Assembly: GCA_963824275.1 (NCBI GenBank)
Contig: CAWGOT010000003.1
Location: forward strand, 1,240,001 to 1,304,000
DNA from: JANXQG01 sp963824275
Lineage (GTDB): Bacteria; Planctomycetota; Planctomycetia; Pirellulales; Thermoguttaceae
Reading direction: 5' to 3'
Length of the DNA stretch: 64,000 nt
A model generated the notes under the pieces. The model was not told the DNA's origin, did no database searches, and worked only from the letters and a program-made list of their open reading frames with translations. Shown here piece after piece: positions 9,497 through 19,374 of this stretch (position 1 is the stretch's first letter; every line of letters starts with the position of its first letter). A program made the position numbers and the translations under genes.

Positions 9497-10440
9497 ATGT
9501 CTCACGGCAAAATCTATAGCGACATCGTCGCCACGACGTACAACACACCCCTGGTGAAGCTCAACCGCATTATACCGGCGGGCGCTGCCACCGTGCTGGC
9601 GAAACTGGAGTTCTTCAATCCCTGCAACAGCGTGAAGGACCGCATCGGCCGCGCCATGATCGAGGCCGCGGAGAAGTCCGGCCGGCTGACGCCGGAGACG
9701 CACATCATCGAGCCCACCAGCGGCAACACGGGCATTGCCTTGGCCTTCGTCGCGGCGGCCAAGGGCTATTCGCTGACGCTCACCATGCCCGAGTCGATGA
9801 GCCTCGAGCGCCGCGGCGTTGCTCCGCGCCTTGGGCGCCGAATCTGGTGCTCACTCCAGCCAAGGACGGCATGAAGGGCGCGATTGCCAAGGCCGAGGAG
9901 TTGGCCGCGACGACGCCCAACGCCTGGATCCCGCAGCAGTTCGACAACCCGGCCAACCCCGACGTCCACGAGCGGACAACCGGCCCGGAGATCTGGGAAG
10001 ACACCGGCGGCAAGGTCGATATTCTGGTGGCGGGCGTGGGCACCGGCGGCACGATTACCGGCGCCACCCGCTACATCCGCACGAAGAAGGCCGATTTCCA
10101 GGCCATCGCCGTCGAGCCGACCGATTCGGCGGTGATCTCCGGCGGCAAGCCGGGGCCGCACAAGATCCAGGGCATCGGCGCCGGGTTCATCCCCAAGAAT
10201 CTCGATACGAGCCTGCTCAGCGGCGTCGAGACGGTGACCAACGACGAGGCCTTCACCTGGGCCCGCCGCATGGCCAAGGAGGAAGGCATCCTGGTCGGCA
10301 TCAGCTCCGGCGGCAACGTGGCGGCTGCGGTGCGGCTGGCCCTGCGGCCCGAGAACCGCAACAAGGTGATCGTGACGATCATCCCCAGCTTCGGCGAGCG
10401 GTATCTGTCCACGCCGCTGTTCGAAGGACTGGCGGGGTGA
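9497..10440 (+). CDS. cysK: Cysteine synthase A (O-acetylserine sulfhydrylase), frameshifted
   Basis: PLP enzyme that makes cysteine from O-acetylserine and sulfide. The start at 9497 follows GAAAGG. Motifs: FFNPCNSVKDRIGRAMIE with the PLP lysine, EPTSGNTGIALAFVAAAKGY, the phosphate-binding GVGTGGTITGATRYI, and GISSGGNVAAAVRLA near the end. Two indels, near 9816 and 9845, disturb MSLERRALLRALGAELVLTPAKDGMKGAI; both sides are otherwise fully conserved and the total length (about 314 residues) is normal for CysK. The C-terminus ILSF-like IPSFGERYLSTPLFEGL is also typical. No cysE is adjacent. Confidence 0.93.
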
Positions 10441-10511
10441 ACTAGACTGATGGGTTTGACATTGCCGGCAGCGCGTGCAATAATACTCTTGCCGTTCGAC
10501 GGCGAGTTGCC

Positions 10512-10765
10512 ATGCCCTATCATCATGCCGAAACCTCGAGCCAGATTCATAAGACGCCGGGGGTCTGCGGGGGGAGGCGTGCGTCCGGACTACCCGTCAC
10601 ACCGTAGCCGGCCTGGTCCAATGGCGGCATTTGGGCCTCTCCGACGAGCAGATTCTTCGGCATCACCCCGATCTCACGCAAGCCGATCTCGACGCCGCAT
10701 GGGATTACTATCAGTGCAACGCCGAGGAGATAGAGGGGGCCATAAAGGATGATGAGGACGCCTAG
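10512..10765 (+). CDS. DUF433 antitoxin-like protein, frameshifted
   Basis: Small DUF433 protein, a winged-helix family often paired with DUF5615 toxins. It starts MPYHHAETSSQIHKTPGVCGG at 10512. At the run of six G near 10570 the frame must shift to give ACVRTTRHTVAGLVQWRHLGLSDEQILRHHPDLTQADLDAAWDYYQCNAEEIEGAIKDDEDA, the classic second half. The stop at 10763-10765 is three bases before the toxin ATG. The homopolymer makes an assembly error the likely cause. Confidence 0.85.
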
Positions 10766-10768
10766 CCG

Positions 10769-11110
10769 ATGGCGCGATTATACGCCGACGAAGACTTCAG
10801 CTACCCGACGGTCGAAGAGTTGAGACGGTTGGGGCACGACGTTTTGACGGCCCAGGAGGCCGGTGAGGGCAACCGGGGAACGACGGACAATGAGGTTTTG
10901 GCGTTTGCCGTCGCCCACGAGCGAGCGGTGGTCACGTTCAACCGCCGTCATTTTGTCCGCCTGCACCGAACGGCTGGTCGGCATTTTGGCATCATCGTAT
11001 GCTCGCGCGACGCCGATCATCTTGCCTTGGCTGCCCGCGTTGGTCGGTCGGTGACAGCGTATCCCAGTCTCGTGAATCGCTTGCTTCGGGTCAACCGACC
11101 CCCCGTGTAA
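10769..11110 (+). CDS. DUF5615 PIN-like toxin
   Basis: 113-residue protein of the DUF5615 family, related to PIN-domain ribonucleases. ARLYADEDFSYPTVEELRRLGHDVLTAQEAG at the N-terminus carries the conserved DE/D pair, DNEVLAFAVAHERAVVTFNRRHFVRLH the central acidic residue, and GIIVCSRDADHLALAARV the third strand. It directly follows the DUF433 gene and is probably cotranscribed. Its 3' end overlaps the end of the convergent gene at 11091 by about 20 bases. Toxicity is inferred from the family. Confidence 0.88.
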   Translation: MARLYADEDFSYPTVEELRRLGHDVLTAQEAGEGNRGTTDNEVLAFAVAHERAVVTFNRRHFVRLHRTAGRHFGIIVCSRDADHLALAARVGRSVTAYPSLVNRLLRVNRPPV

Positions 11111-11375
11111 CGAGAACGGCAAGAAACTTCCGCAGGTCGTCGGTAGCCACCAATGCTGCATGCCGACGCGATTCCTCACCACTGCCCTTCGTTCGTACAA
11201 TTGCAAGAAGCTCGCCAGCCATTGGCTCAAGGTCTGGGCAAAATGCCGAACCCGCTAAAGCCTTTGAGGTTGCAAACAACAGAGCATAAACATCTATGAC
11301 CGTCGATCTGGAATCGAACAGCCGATCAAGCGAGTCCAGTAGGTTTTCAAGGAGGGCTTTTTCGTCTCTTGTCAT
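11091..11375 (-). CDS. Hypothetical protein, about 94 residues
   Basis: Starts at 11375 with MTRDEKALLENLLDSLDRLFDSRSTVIDVYALLFATSKAL and ends next to the toxin gene. The amphipathic helical sequence with DVYALLFATSKAL looks like a genuine small protein, and the ORF upstream of this Met is low-quality. Function is unknown. It converges on the DUF5615 toxin and overlaps its 3' end by about 20 bases. Confidence 0.55.
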   Translation of the reverse strand: MTRDEKALLENLLDSLDRLFDSRSTVIDVYALLFATSKALAGSAFCPDLEPMAGELLAIVRTKGSGEESRRHAALVATDDLRKFLAVLVTRGVG

Positions 11376-11454
11376 GACGATACCGCAAGTTCTGCGCCAG
11401 ATGGTTCCCCCTCGCGTTTTGAAAAGCGGCGGCAGGCCATCGCACTCCCAAAAA

Positions 11455-11486
11455 CGCCGCGCCTTCGCGTGAGCCAAGGCGCGGCG
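11455..11486 (-). terminator. Rho-independent terminator of ppdK
   Basis: A perfect 11-bp stem (CGCCGCGCCTT with AAGGCGCGGCG) is followed, in the minus direction, by five T at 11450-11454. It lies about 30 bases beyond the ppdK stop. Confidence 0.85.
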
Positions 11487-11515
11487 GAATTGCGTTCAAC
11501 ACGGTATAGGCAAGC

Positions 11516-14292
11516 CTACTTGGCCTTGGCCTTGATGGCCGCGTGGGCCGCCGCCAGGCGGGCGATCGGCACGCGGTAGGGCGAGCAGCTCACGTAGTTC
11601 AGCCCCGTCTTGAAACAGAACTCGACGGAGGCCGGATCGCCGCCCTGCTCGCCGCAGATGCCGACCTTCAGGTCGTGCTTCGTCTGCCGGCCCTTCTCCA
11701 CCGCCATCTTGATCAACTGGCCCACGCCCTGCTGGTCGATCGTCTGGAAGGGATCGGCCTCGAGGATCCCGTCCTTGAGGTACTCGGGCAGGAATCCGCC
11801 GATGTCGTCGCGGCTGAAGCCGAAAGTCATCTGCGTGAGGTCGTTGGTGCCGAAGGAGAAGAACTGCGACATTCTCGCCATCAGGTCGGCCAGCAAGCAG
11901 GCCCGCGGGATCTCGATCATCGTGCCGTAGAGATACTTCACGTCAATGCCGGTCGTCTTCTTCACCTCGGCATGCACGCGATCGACGATCACCTTCGTGA
12001 CGTCGATCTCCTTCACGTCGCAGGTCACGGGGACCATGATCTCCGGCTTGGCGTCCTTGCCTTCCTTGATCAGTTCGGCGGCCGATTCGAGGATGGCCTT
12101 GATCTGCATCTCGGTCACTTCGGGATAGGTGATCCCCAGGCGGATGCCGCGATGGCCCATCATGGGGTTGACCTCGTGCAGGGCCTCGCCGCGCTTCTTG
12201 ATGTCGGCCGGCTTGATTTTGAGGGCCTCGGCCAACTGGGCCACGGCGTCCTTGTCCTGCGGCACGAACTCGTGCAGCGGCGGATCCAAGAGGCGGATCG
12301 TGACCGGCAGCCCGTTCATCGCCTCCAGCGTGGCCTTGATGCTCTCCTTGACGAAGGGGAACAACTCGTTGACGGCGGCCTGCCGCTCTTCCTGGGTGTT
12401 GCTTAAGATCATCTTCCGCAGCACGAAGAGCGGTTCGTCGGAGCCCTTGCCGTAGAACATGTGCTCGGTGCGGAAGAGGCCGATGCCCTCGGCGCCGTAC
12501 AGGCGGGCGACCTTGGCGTCCTCGGGCGTGTCGGCATTGGTGCGCACACCCATCGTGCGGTGCTTGTCGACGATCTTCATGAACTCCTGGAAGCGGGGGT
12601 TCTCGGTGGCGTCGATCATCGCCAGGGCGTCCTTGTAGACGCGGCCCTTGGTGCCGTTGAGGGTGATCTGGTCGCCCTTCTTGAGCTTGACCTTGCCGAA
12701 GGTGGCGGTCTTGGTGGCGAAGTTGATCTTCAACTCGCCGGCGCCGACGATGCAGCACTTGCCCCAACCGCGGGCCACCAGGGCCGCGTGGCTGGTCATG
12801 CCGCCGCGGGCGGTCAGGATGCCCTCGGCGGCCCGCATGCCTTCCACGTCCTCGGGGTTCGTCTCCTCGCGGACGAGGATCACCTTTTCGCCGCTGGCGG
12901 CCGCTTCCACCGCTTCGGCCGAGGTGAAGACGATCTTGCCGCAGGCCCCGCCCGGTCCGGCGGGCAGCCCGGAGAGGATCGTCTCGGCGGTCCTTCTCGG
13001 CGGCCGGATCGATGATCGGGTGCAGCAGCTCGTCCAACTGGGCCGGCTCGACGCGGGTCACGGCGGTGACCTCGTCGATCAGCTTCTCGTGCAGCATGTC
13101 CATGGCCATGTTCAAGGCCGCCGTGCCCGTCCGCTTGCCGTTGCGGCACTGGAGCATGTAGAGCTTCTGGGACTCGATCGTGAACTCGATGTCCTGCATG
13201 TCGTGGTAGTGGTGCTCGAGCTTGCGTGCGGATGTCGTAAAGCTCCTGGTAGAGCTCGGGCATCGCGGTTTCCAGCGAGGAGAGGTGCTTGTTCTGCTCG
13301 TTCTTGGTGGCTTCGTTGATCGGGCTGGGGGTGCGGATGCCGGCCACCACGTCTTCGCCCTGGGCGTTGACGAGCCATTCGCCGTAGAACTTGTTCTCGC
13401 CGGTGGCCGGGTTGCGGCTGAAGGCCACGCCGGTGGCGGAGTCGTCGCCCATGTTGCCGAAGACCATGCTCTGCACGTTGCAGGCGGTGCCCCATTCTTC
13501 GGGAATGCCCTCGATGCGGCGGTAGGAGACGGCCCGCTTGCCCTGCCAGCTCTTGAACACGGCGCCGATCGCGCCCCAGAGCTGCTCCTGCGGATCGTCG
13601 GGGAAGGGCTTGCCCAGGACTTGCTGAGCACCTTGGCTTTGAAGTCGTCGCAGAGCTTCTTGAGGTCCTCGGCCTTCATGTCGGTATCGGACTTGTAGTT
13701 CTTCTGCTTCTTCAAGCGCGGCCATGATGTCTTCAAGCTGGTGGCGGATGCCGTGGCCTTCGGCCGGTTCGATGTCTTCGGCCTTCTCCATCACCACGTC
13801 GGAATACATCATGATCAGTCGGCGATAGGCGTCCCACACGAAACGTTCGTTGCCCGACTTCTTCACCAGGCCGGGGATCGTGGCGGGGCAGAGGCCGACG
13901 TTCAAGACGGTTTCCATCATGCCGGGCATCGACTTGCGGGCCCCGCTGCGGCAAGACATGAGGAGCGGGTTTTCCGCATCGCCGTACTTCTTGCCCATCG
14001 CCTCTTCGGTCCTGGCCAGGGCCTTGGCGACCTCTTCCTTCAGGGAGTCGGGAAACTGCTTGCCGCCCTGCAGATAGACGGTGCAGAACTCGGTGCTGAT
14101 GGTGAAGCCCGCGGGGACGGGCAGCTTCAGGCGGCACATTTCCGCCAGGTTGGCGCCCTTGCCGCCGAGACTGTTCTTCATGCTGGCGTCGCCCTCGGCC
14201 CCCCAGGGACCGAAGCTGTAGACGAACTTCGTGGAGACGTGATCTTCCCTAGCCGGATTGCTGGGGCGCGGAGGATTTAGCGTATTAGGCAT
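11516..14292 (-). CDS. ppdK: Pyruvate, phosphate dikinase, multiply frameshifted
   Basis: Interconverts pyruvate and phosphoenolpyruvate with ATP and phosphate. The start at 14292 is preceded by AGGAAAGAAAGA. The N-terminal nucleotide-binding part shows GAEGDASMKNSLGGKGANLAEM and CRSGARKSMPGMMETVLNVGL. The swivelling phosphohistidine domain is intact in GGMTSHAALVARGWGKCCIVG (catalytic His, near 12795). The PEP-binding barrel has MMGHRGIRLGITYPEVTEMQ, FSFGTNDLTQMTFGFSRDD and CGEQGGDPASVEF. Frame changes occur near 13708, 13623, 13228 and 12985; each side continues the family, so the locus encodes one protein of about 900 residues, the normal size. It probably serves gluconeogenesis or PPi-linked glycolysis. 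Confidence 0.93.
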
Positions 14293-14395
14293 TCTTTCTT
14301 TCCTTGCTGAATTGCCGGACCATCGAAATATGCTAGTCTAGCGGTACTCTGCCAATCCGTCAAGAATCCCGGTCCTCCCAGCAGGAAAACCAGAA

Positions 14396-15199
14396 ATGGT
14401 CGAGAAGTTCGCTCCCTCACCCTCTTTTCCGCTCCAAGCTGCCCTTTTCGAAGCGAGTTTGGCGTTTCTGGCGGTGTTGCTCGGCTGGATATTCGGCCAA
14501 TCGCCCACGAGGACCTTTCGCGTGGATTTTTCTGTCATCCTTGTGGGGATGCTCGCCGTGCTGCCGTTGCTGGCCATGCTGGCGGCTTGCCAATGCCTGC
14601 CTTGGCGGCCGCTTCTGGCGGTGCGCCGGGCCCTGGACGAGTTGATCGTGCCGATGTTCAAGAACTGCACGTGGAGCGATCTGGTGACAATTTCGTTCCT
14701 GGCGGGGCTGGGTGAAGAACTGCTCTTTCGCGGCGTGCTGCAGGCCGCGATCGCCGAGTGGACCGGCGACTATCTGGCGCACTCCCCGACCGGAGCGAGG
14801 ATCGGCGACTGGATTGCGAACGTCGGCGTGGCGATTGTCTTTGGGCTGCTGCATGCCGTCAACGCCGCCTACGCCGTGTTGGCCGCCTTGATGGGGCTGT
14901 ATCTCGGCTGGCTCTGGATGGCGACGGGGAATCTGGCCGTGCCGATCGTGGCGCACGCCGTTTATGATTTTGTGGCGCTGATGTATATCTTGCGCGGCAT
15001 CGAGCAAAGTAGCAGGCACACGGAGTGTGCCTGCTACTTTGCTTCCAAGGAAATCACCTCCACGGCAATCCGGCTGGCTCCGCTCCCGAAAGCAAGCGGT
15101 TGTGTGCCGCCTTGGCCATCGACATCGCCCACGACCATGCGAGCCAGCGAGATCGGCAATCGCAAGCGGCGCGGCCCTGCACTGCCGGGGTTGAGGTAG
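14396..15199 (+). CDS. CPBP family intramembrane metalloprotease, 3' end altered by a repeat
   Basis: Membrane protein with the three CPBP (Abi/CAAX protease) motifs: GLGEELLFRGVLQAA, FGLLHAVNAAYAVLAALMGLYLGWLW and VPIVAHAVYDFVALMYILRG. Hydrophobic segments cover residues about 15-35, 45-70 and the three motif helices. Homologues usually end shortly after the last motif. Here the frame runs into the palindrome at 15003-15043 and then antisense through the YfcE-like gene to 15199, giving a tail of about 60 unlikely residues. I infer that the repeat removed the original stop. Possible roles include prenyl-protein processing or bacteriocin self-immunity. Confidence 0.85.
   Translation: MVEKFAPSPSFPLQAALFEASLAFLAVLLGWIFGQSPTRTFRVDFSVILVGMLAVLPLLAMLAACQCLPWRPLLAVRRALDELIVPMFKNCTWSDLVTISFLAGLGEELLFRGVLQAAIAEWTGDYLAHSPTGARIGDWIANVGVAIVFGLLHAVNAAYAVLAALMGLYLGWLWMATGNLAVPIVAHAVYDFVALMYILRGIEQSSRHTECACYFASKEITSTAIRLAPLPKASGCVPPWPSTSPTTMRASEIGNRKRRGPALPGLR
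15003..15043. repeat. Perfect hairpin between convergent genes
   Basis: A 19-bp perfect stem (AGCAAAGTAGCAGGCACAC and its complement) with a 3-base loop GGA. The TAG stop of the minus-strand phosphoesterase lies in it. It probably ends transcription from both sides. Confidence 0.85.
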
Positions 15200-15546
15200 A
15201 CCACGCCCTGCTTCTCAATAACGCTCGGATTGTGCGAGTGGCCGTAGATCACGACGCGGAAGCCGGCAGCCGCCGGATCGAGGTCCAACTGGCCGAGGTC
15301 GTGAAGAACGTAGAGGTGCAGGTCGTCGATCTCCACGATCTCGGTTTCCGGGAACTCGTCGGCCCACGTGCCGCGGTCGACGTTTCCCCGAATGGCGACG
15401 ACCGGAGCGAGGTTCCGCAGGGCGTCGATGATCTGGGGCGAGCCGATGTCGCCGGCATGCACGATCAGGTCGACACCGGCGAGGACCTCCAGGACCTCCG
15501 CCCGCAACAGGCCATGCGTATCGGAAATCACGCCTACGGTTTTCAT
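15034..15546 (-). CDS. YfcE/MJ0936-like metallophosphoesterase
   Basis: Calcineurin-like phosphodiesterase of about 170 residues. Metal ligands are seen in VISDTHGLLRAEVLEVL, IVHAGDIGSPQIIDAL, VVAIRGNVDRGTWADE and VVIYGHSHNPSVIEKQGVVYLNPGSAGPRR. The start at 15546 (MKTVGVISDTHG) places the first motif at the usual position; the longer open frame upstream is translated from the palindromic repeat at 15611-15743. The physiological substrate is unknown. The final codons and the TAG stop overlap the hairpin. Confidence 0.92.
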   Translation of the reverse strand: MKTVGVISDTHGLLRAEVLEVLAGVDLIVHAGDIGSPQIIDALRNLAPVVAIRGNVDRGTWADEFPETEIVEIDDLHLYVLHDLGQLDLDPAAAGFRVVIYGHSHNPSVIEKQGVVYLNPGSAGPRRLRLPISLARMVVGDVDGQGGTQPLAFGSGASRIAVEVISLEAK

Positions 15547-15610
15547 GATCGGTGGGAGCCTTCGCCTTCCGCAAGATACTGTAGGAGAGCGCCTCGCGGA
15601 CGGCAAGGGC

Positions 15611-15743
15611 AGTAGGCCGTAGGGTGGGACCAGCGAGGACCAGCGAGCTTGCGAGCGCCGGCCCACCAATTGCGGGCGGAGGTGGGCCGGCACTCGCAAG
15701 CTCGCTGGTCCCACCCTACGGCCTACAGTCTACGGCCTACAGT
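15611..15743. repeat. Palindromic intergenic repeat (TAGGGTGGG family), full copy
   Basis: Left arm GTAGGCCGTAGGGTGGGACC starts at 15611; its complement ends at 15724 and is followed by a partial second copy of ACGGCCTACAGT. The centre holds GCGCCGGCCCACC and GGTGGGCCGGC in inverted order. Confidence 0.85.
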
Positions 15744-15875
15744 CTGGTAATTTGGGCGGCATGGGCTACTTCTCGATACGGATGAAAATGCCACTCGGCA
15801 TTGACGTCCGTGCTTGCCCAACCTATAAGATTGTCGCGCCTGAATGGTCGAATTTCAAATCTCCAGAGGTTTACC

Positions 15876-17590
15876 ATGCACCCAAATCGATCTCTCGCTG
15901 TGTTTTCCGCGGCCTTGCTGCTCGTCGTCTACTCGGGCTGTGGCAGCGGTGACACTCCTGACTCCACTGCAACAAGTCCTGTCAGGATAACTCAGACCAA
16001 GGCGGTCGACAAAGCGGGCGGTGAAGCAGCCTCGGCGAACAACTGGGCGAATTCCGTATCACTGGTCACTCCCGACGATTTTGCCGCGGTCGTGATCCGT
16101 CCCCGGCGGATCGCGCAGTCGCCGCTGGCGGCGGTGCTGCTGAAAAACGAAACGGCTGCCACGGAGATCAAGAGGGTTGGCATCGATCCGAGCGAAGTGG
16201 AGCAACTGGTTGTACTCTTCCGAGTCGATAAGCAAGCGGGACATCCCGATCCGGTTCCCGTCCTCGTCGCCCGCTTTACCCACGACGTGGACGGCAAGGA
16301 AGTTCTGGCCCGAATGCGGGCGGCCTCGCAGGGCACGCAGAAACAACAACCGATCGAAGAGGTCCAGTTCGGCGGCAAGACCTGCCTTGACCTTGGAACG
16401 GACGCCGGGCTGGCCTATTGCCCCAGCAAGAACACGATCGTCTTGACGTCGAAGGAGAACATGAAGCAGGTTGTCTCCGGCACTGCGCCGAGCGGGCCGC
16501 TCTGGGAGCGATTGAAGAAGGCCAACGCCGATAACGACATCATCGTGGCCCTGGAGCCGGGCGTTTATCCTGACTACAACAATGCCATCGATGCGGCCAG
16601 GAAAGAGGCCCCCATGGACATCGGATCGCTGAAATCGGTGCAGGGCGGAACCGCGACCTTCAACCTGAACTCTCCCGCAATGCTTCACGCAGTGCTGGAT
16701 ACCAGCGATGCCGACGCGGCCGGCCGCGTCCAAGACTTGCTTCAGCAGAGTCTGGGAGCGGCGAGTGCCGGCCTGCTCGTGGCCAAGCAGAGCATCCCCA
16801 AGGAGGCTCAATCCATGTTCCTGCCGCTCGTAAAATTGGCCGATCAGCTCTCCGCCGGCGCCAAGGCCGCAAAGTCCGGCAGCCAGGCAATGCTCGACGT
16901 CAAACGGCCGGAGATCCTGGACACGGCCGGCCCATCGGTCATCGGTGGAGCGATTGTCGGCGCGATCGAGCAATACGTCATGGAAAACCGCCGGACACAG
17001 CAGATGGGCAAGCTCGCGCGATCGGCCTGGCAATGCTCAACTACCAGTCGGTGCAGAGGAGTTTTCCGCCCGCCGCGATCGGAAAGGACGGCAAACCACT
17101 GCTCAGTTGGCGCGTGGCCATCCTCCCTTATCTGGGCGGCATGGACCTCTACAGACTTTTCCGTCTCGATGAGCCCTGGGACAGCCCTCATAACCTCGAG
17201 GTAGCCAAGATGATGCCTTTCGTATTTCAATCGGCGGACAGTCTCGACGACGGCAAGACGGCGATCATGGTATTCACGGGCCGGGGCGCCGCGTTCGACG
17301 CCGGCAGAAACCTGCAACTCATGGAGGTTCGCGACGGCGTGGCCAACACGATTCTGTGCGTGGAGGCCGGGCCGGACAAGGCCGTTCCGTGGACCAAACC
17401 GGAGGACCTGCCGTTTGATCCCGCGCGGCCGTCGGCGGCACTCGGGGAGGTGTCGGCCGGGGGATTCCTGGCCGCCTTTTTCGACGGGCACGTGGAGCAG
17501 TTGAAAGTCGACGACAAGACGCTCAAGGCCCTGATCACGCCCGACGGCGGCGAGCTGATCGACCGTTCCGAACCGCATGCAGGGCGGTAG
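15876..17590 (+). CDS. Exported lipoprotein with DUF1559-like C-terminal part, one frameshift
   Basis: Starts at 15876 after AGAGG with MHPNRSLAVFSAALLLVVYSGCGSG, a lipoprotein signal with lipobox cysteine. About 380 residues of unknown fold follow (SVSLVTPDDFAAVVIRPRRIAQSPLAAVLL, SKNTIVLTSKENMKQVV). Near 17030 the frame changes, and the second part reads LLSWRVAILPYLGGMDLYRLFRLDEPWDSPHN, VFTGRGAAFD, GVANTILCVEAG and GGFLAAFFDGHVEQL, which is the DUF1559 (SBP_bac_10-like) C-terminal domain common in planctomycetes. The usual pilin-like N-terminal methylation helix of DUF1559 proteins is absent, so this is a different architecture. Function unknown; probably at the cell envelope. Confidence 0.8.
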
Positions 17591-17809
17591 TCAATTCTCC
17601 GCTTTCTTGACACCGATCGCTATGCACGTCAAGATTAGCGGGTATAATATACTTCGCGCGGCCTGAAGTGATTCGATTCACACTATACTGCTCGCGGGCG
17701 GAACGGATCGAAGCCCGACGCGGAAGCGAGGGATGGAACCGCTTACCTCGGCGCGAAGTGTGCACCGGCTGATCCGCGGGGATCAAGAATAACCGTCAAG
17801 TCGAGGCCC

Positions 17810-19372
17810 ATGGAAGTCGCGGAAAAGAAAGACGAAGCGAAAGGAGCCAAGACGGTCGCGGCCATCGACGTTGGCGCGAACGCCGTGCGGATGGTCATCG
17901 CCGAGGTCCTGCCCGACGGCCGCATCGAAGTCATCGAGCGCTTGCAGCGGGCGGCCCGTCTGGGGCAGGATGCCTTTCGCCGCGGGCGGCTGGGCGCGGC
18001 CAGCATGCGGGTGGCGTTGGCCATCCTCCGCGATTTCCACGAGCTGTTGAAACTCTACAAGGTCGAGCAGCTCAGGGCCGTCGCCACCAGCGCCGCCCGC
18101 GAGGCCAGCAACACCGACACCTTTCTCGACCGCATCTATCTGGCAACGGGCTTGAAGGTCGAGGTCATCGGCACGCCGGAAGAGAGCCGGCTGACGGTCT
18201 CGGCGGTCCGCCAGGCCCTGGGCGAGGCGCCGAGCGTCACGCGGGGCGAGACGCTGATCGCCGACGTCGGCGGCGGCAGCACGCTGCTGACCTTGCTCCG
18301 CGACGGCGAGATCGTCACCTCGCAGAGCCTGCGGCTGGGCTCCGTGCGGCTGCACGAGGTGCTGGCCAAGGACGAGGACTCGCCCGAGCAGACGGCCGAG
18401 GTGCTGCGCTACCAGGTTTCGACCATGCTCGGATCGCTGCAGAATTCGCTGCCGTTGTCCAACGTCGAATCGTTCATCGCGGTCGGCGGCGACGCCCGCT
18501 TCGCCGTCCGCCAGATCGGCCTGGCGACCGAATCGCCGGACCTCTTCCGCATCGATCCGGCCGAGTTCGACAAGCTGGTCGCGCGCTGCGAGCATTGGAC
18601 GGCCGAGGAGCTGGCGAAACGCTTCGGCGTTCCCTTTGCCGAGGCCGAGACGATCAATCCGGCGCTGATGGTCTACCAGAACCTGTTCCACCTCACGAAG
18701 GCCCCGCAGATCATCGTCTCGGACGTGACGATGCGCGACGGGCTGCTGCTGGAGCTTGCCAACCGGGTCACGGGGAAAGAGGACAGCGCGTTGGCGGCAG
18801 GCGTGATCCACTCGGCGATGGCGATCGCGCAGAAATATCACGTCGATCTCGGCCATGCGCAGACGGTGGCCGACGTGGCCCTGCGGCTGTTCGACGAGAT
18901 GCTCCCCGACCACGGCCTGGGCCCGCGGCAGCGGCTCCTGCTGCACGTGGCGGGGCTGCTGCACGAGGTGGGCGGCTACGTGAGCAATCGCAGCCACCAC
19001 AAGCACAGCTACTACCTGATCGCCAACTCGGAGATTTTCGGGCTCAATCGGGAAGAGACGGTGCTGGCGGCGCACGTCGCCCGCTACCACCGCCGCAGCG
19101 GGCCCAAGCCCTCGCACCCCGAATACATGTCGCTGCCCCGCGAGAGCCGCGTGACTGTGAGCAAGCTGGCGGCCATCCTCCGCGTGGCCGACGCCCTGTC
19201 CCGCGGCCACGTCCACGCCCCCTGCAACCTGCAATTCGAGCGTCAGGGCGACGACCTGATCGTCTCCGTTCCCAATATCACCGATCTGCTTTTGGAGCAA
19301 AGGGCCGTGCAGGCCAAGGCCGACATGTTCGAAGACATTTACGGAATGAAAGTCCGGCTGGAGCTCGCCTGA
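17810..19372 (+). CDS. ppx: Exopolyphosphatase / pppGpp phosphohydrolase with HD domain
   Basis: Intact 520-residue Ppx/GppA protein. The ASKHA-fold actin-like part shows VAAIDVGANAVRMVIAEV, VATSAAREASN, VIGTPEESRLTVSAVRQAL and the phosphate-binding IADVGGGSTLLTLL. The C-terminal third is an HD-type domain (LLHVAGLLHEVGGYVSNRSHHKHSYYLI, VARYHRRS). It should remove phosphate from the end of polyphosphate chains or act on pppGpp. The stop is two bases before the start of ppk1, so both are one operon. A TATAAT-like element sits at 17643-17648, about 160 bases upstream. Confidence 0.93.
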   Translation: MEVAEKKDEAKGAKTVAAIDVGANAVRMVIAEVLPDGRIEVIERLQRAARLGQDAFRRGRLGAASMRVALAILRDFHELLKLYKVEQLRAVATSAAREASNTDTFLDRIYLATGLKVEVIGTPEESRLTVSAVRQALGEAPSVTRGETLIADVGGGSTLLTLLRDGEIVTSQSLRLGSVRLHEVLAKDEDSPEQTAEVLRYQVSTMLGSLQNSLPLSNVESFIAVGGDARFAVRQIGLATESPDLFRIDPAEFDKLVARCEHWTAEELAKRFGVPFAEAETINPALMVYQNLFHLTKAPQIIVSDVTMRDGLLLELANRVTGKEDSALAAGVIHSAMAIAQKYHVDLGHAQTVADVALRLFDEMLPDHGLGPRQRLLLHVAGLLHEVGGYVSNRSHHKHSYYLIANSEIFGLNREETVLAAHVARYHRRSGPKPSHPEYMSLPRESRVTVSKLAAILRVADALSRGHVHAPCNLQFERQGDDLIVSVPNITDLLLEQRAVQAKADMFEDIYGMKVRLELA

Positions 19373-19374
19373 TT

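Noticed and set aside
17783..19300. Long minus-strand open frame of 505 codons
   Set aside because: It is antisense to the intact ppx gene and has shadow-type composition rich in His, Gln, Arg and Asp; no ribosome site.
18595..19374. Extension of the ppk1 frame upstream of 19375
   Set aside because: It runs antiparallel in sense to known Ppk N-termini and overlaps ppx in another frame; the family start is MAKDPLRAHDMYFNREL.
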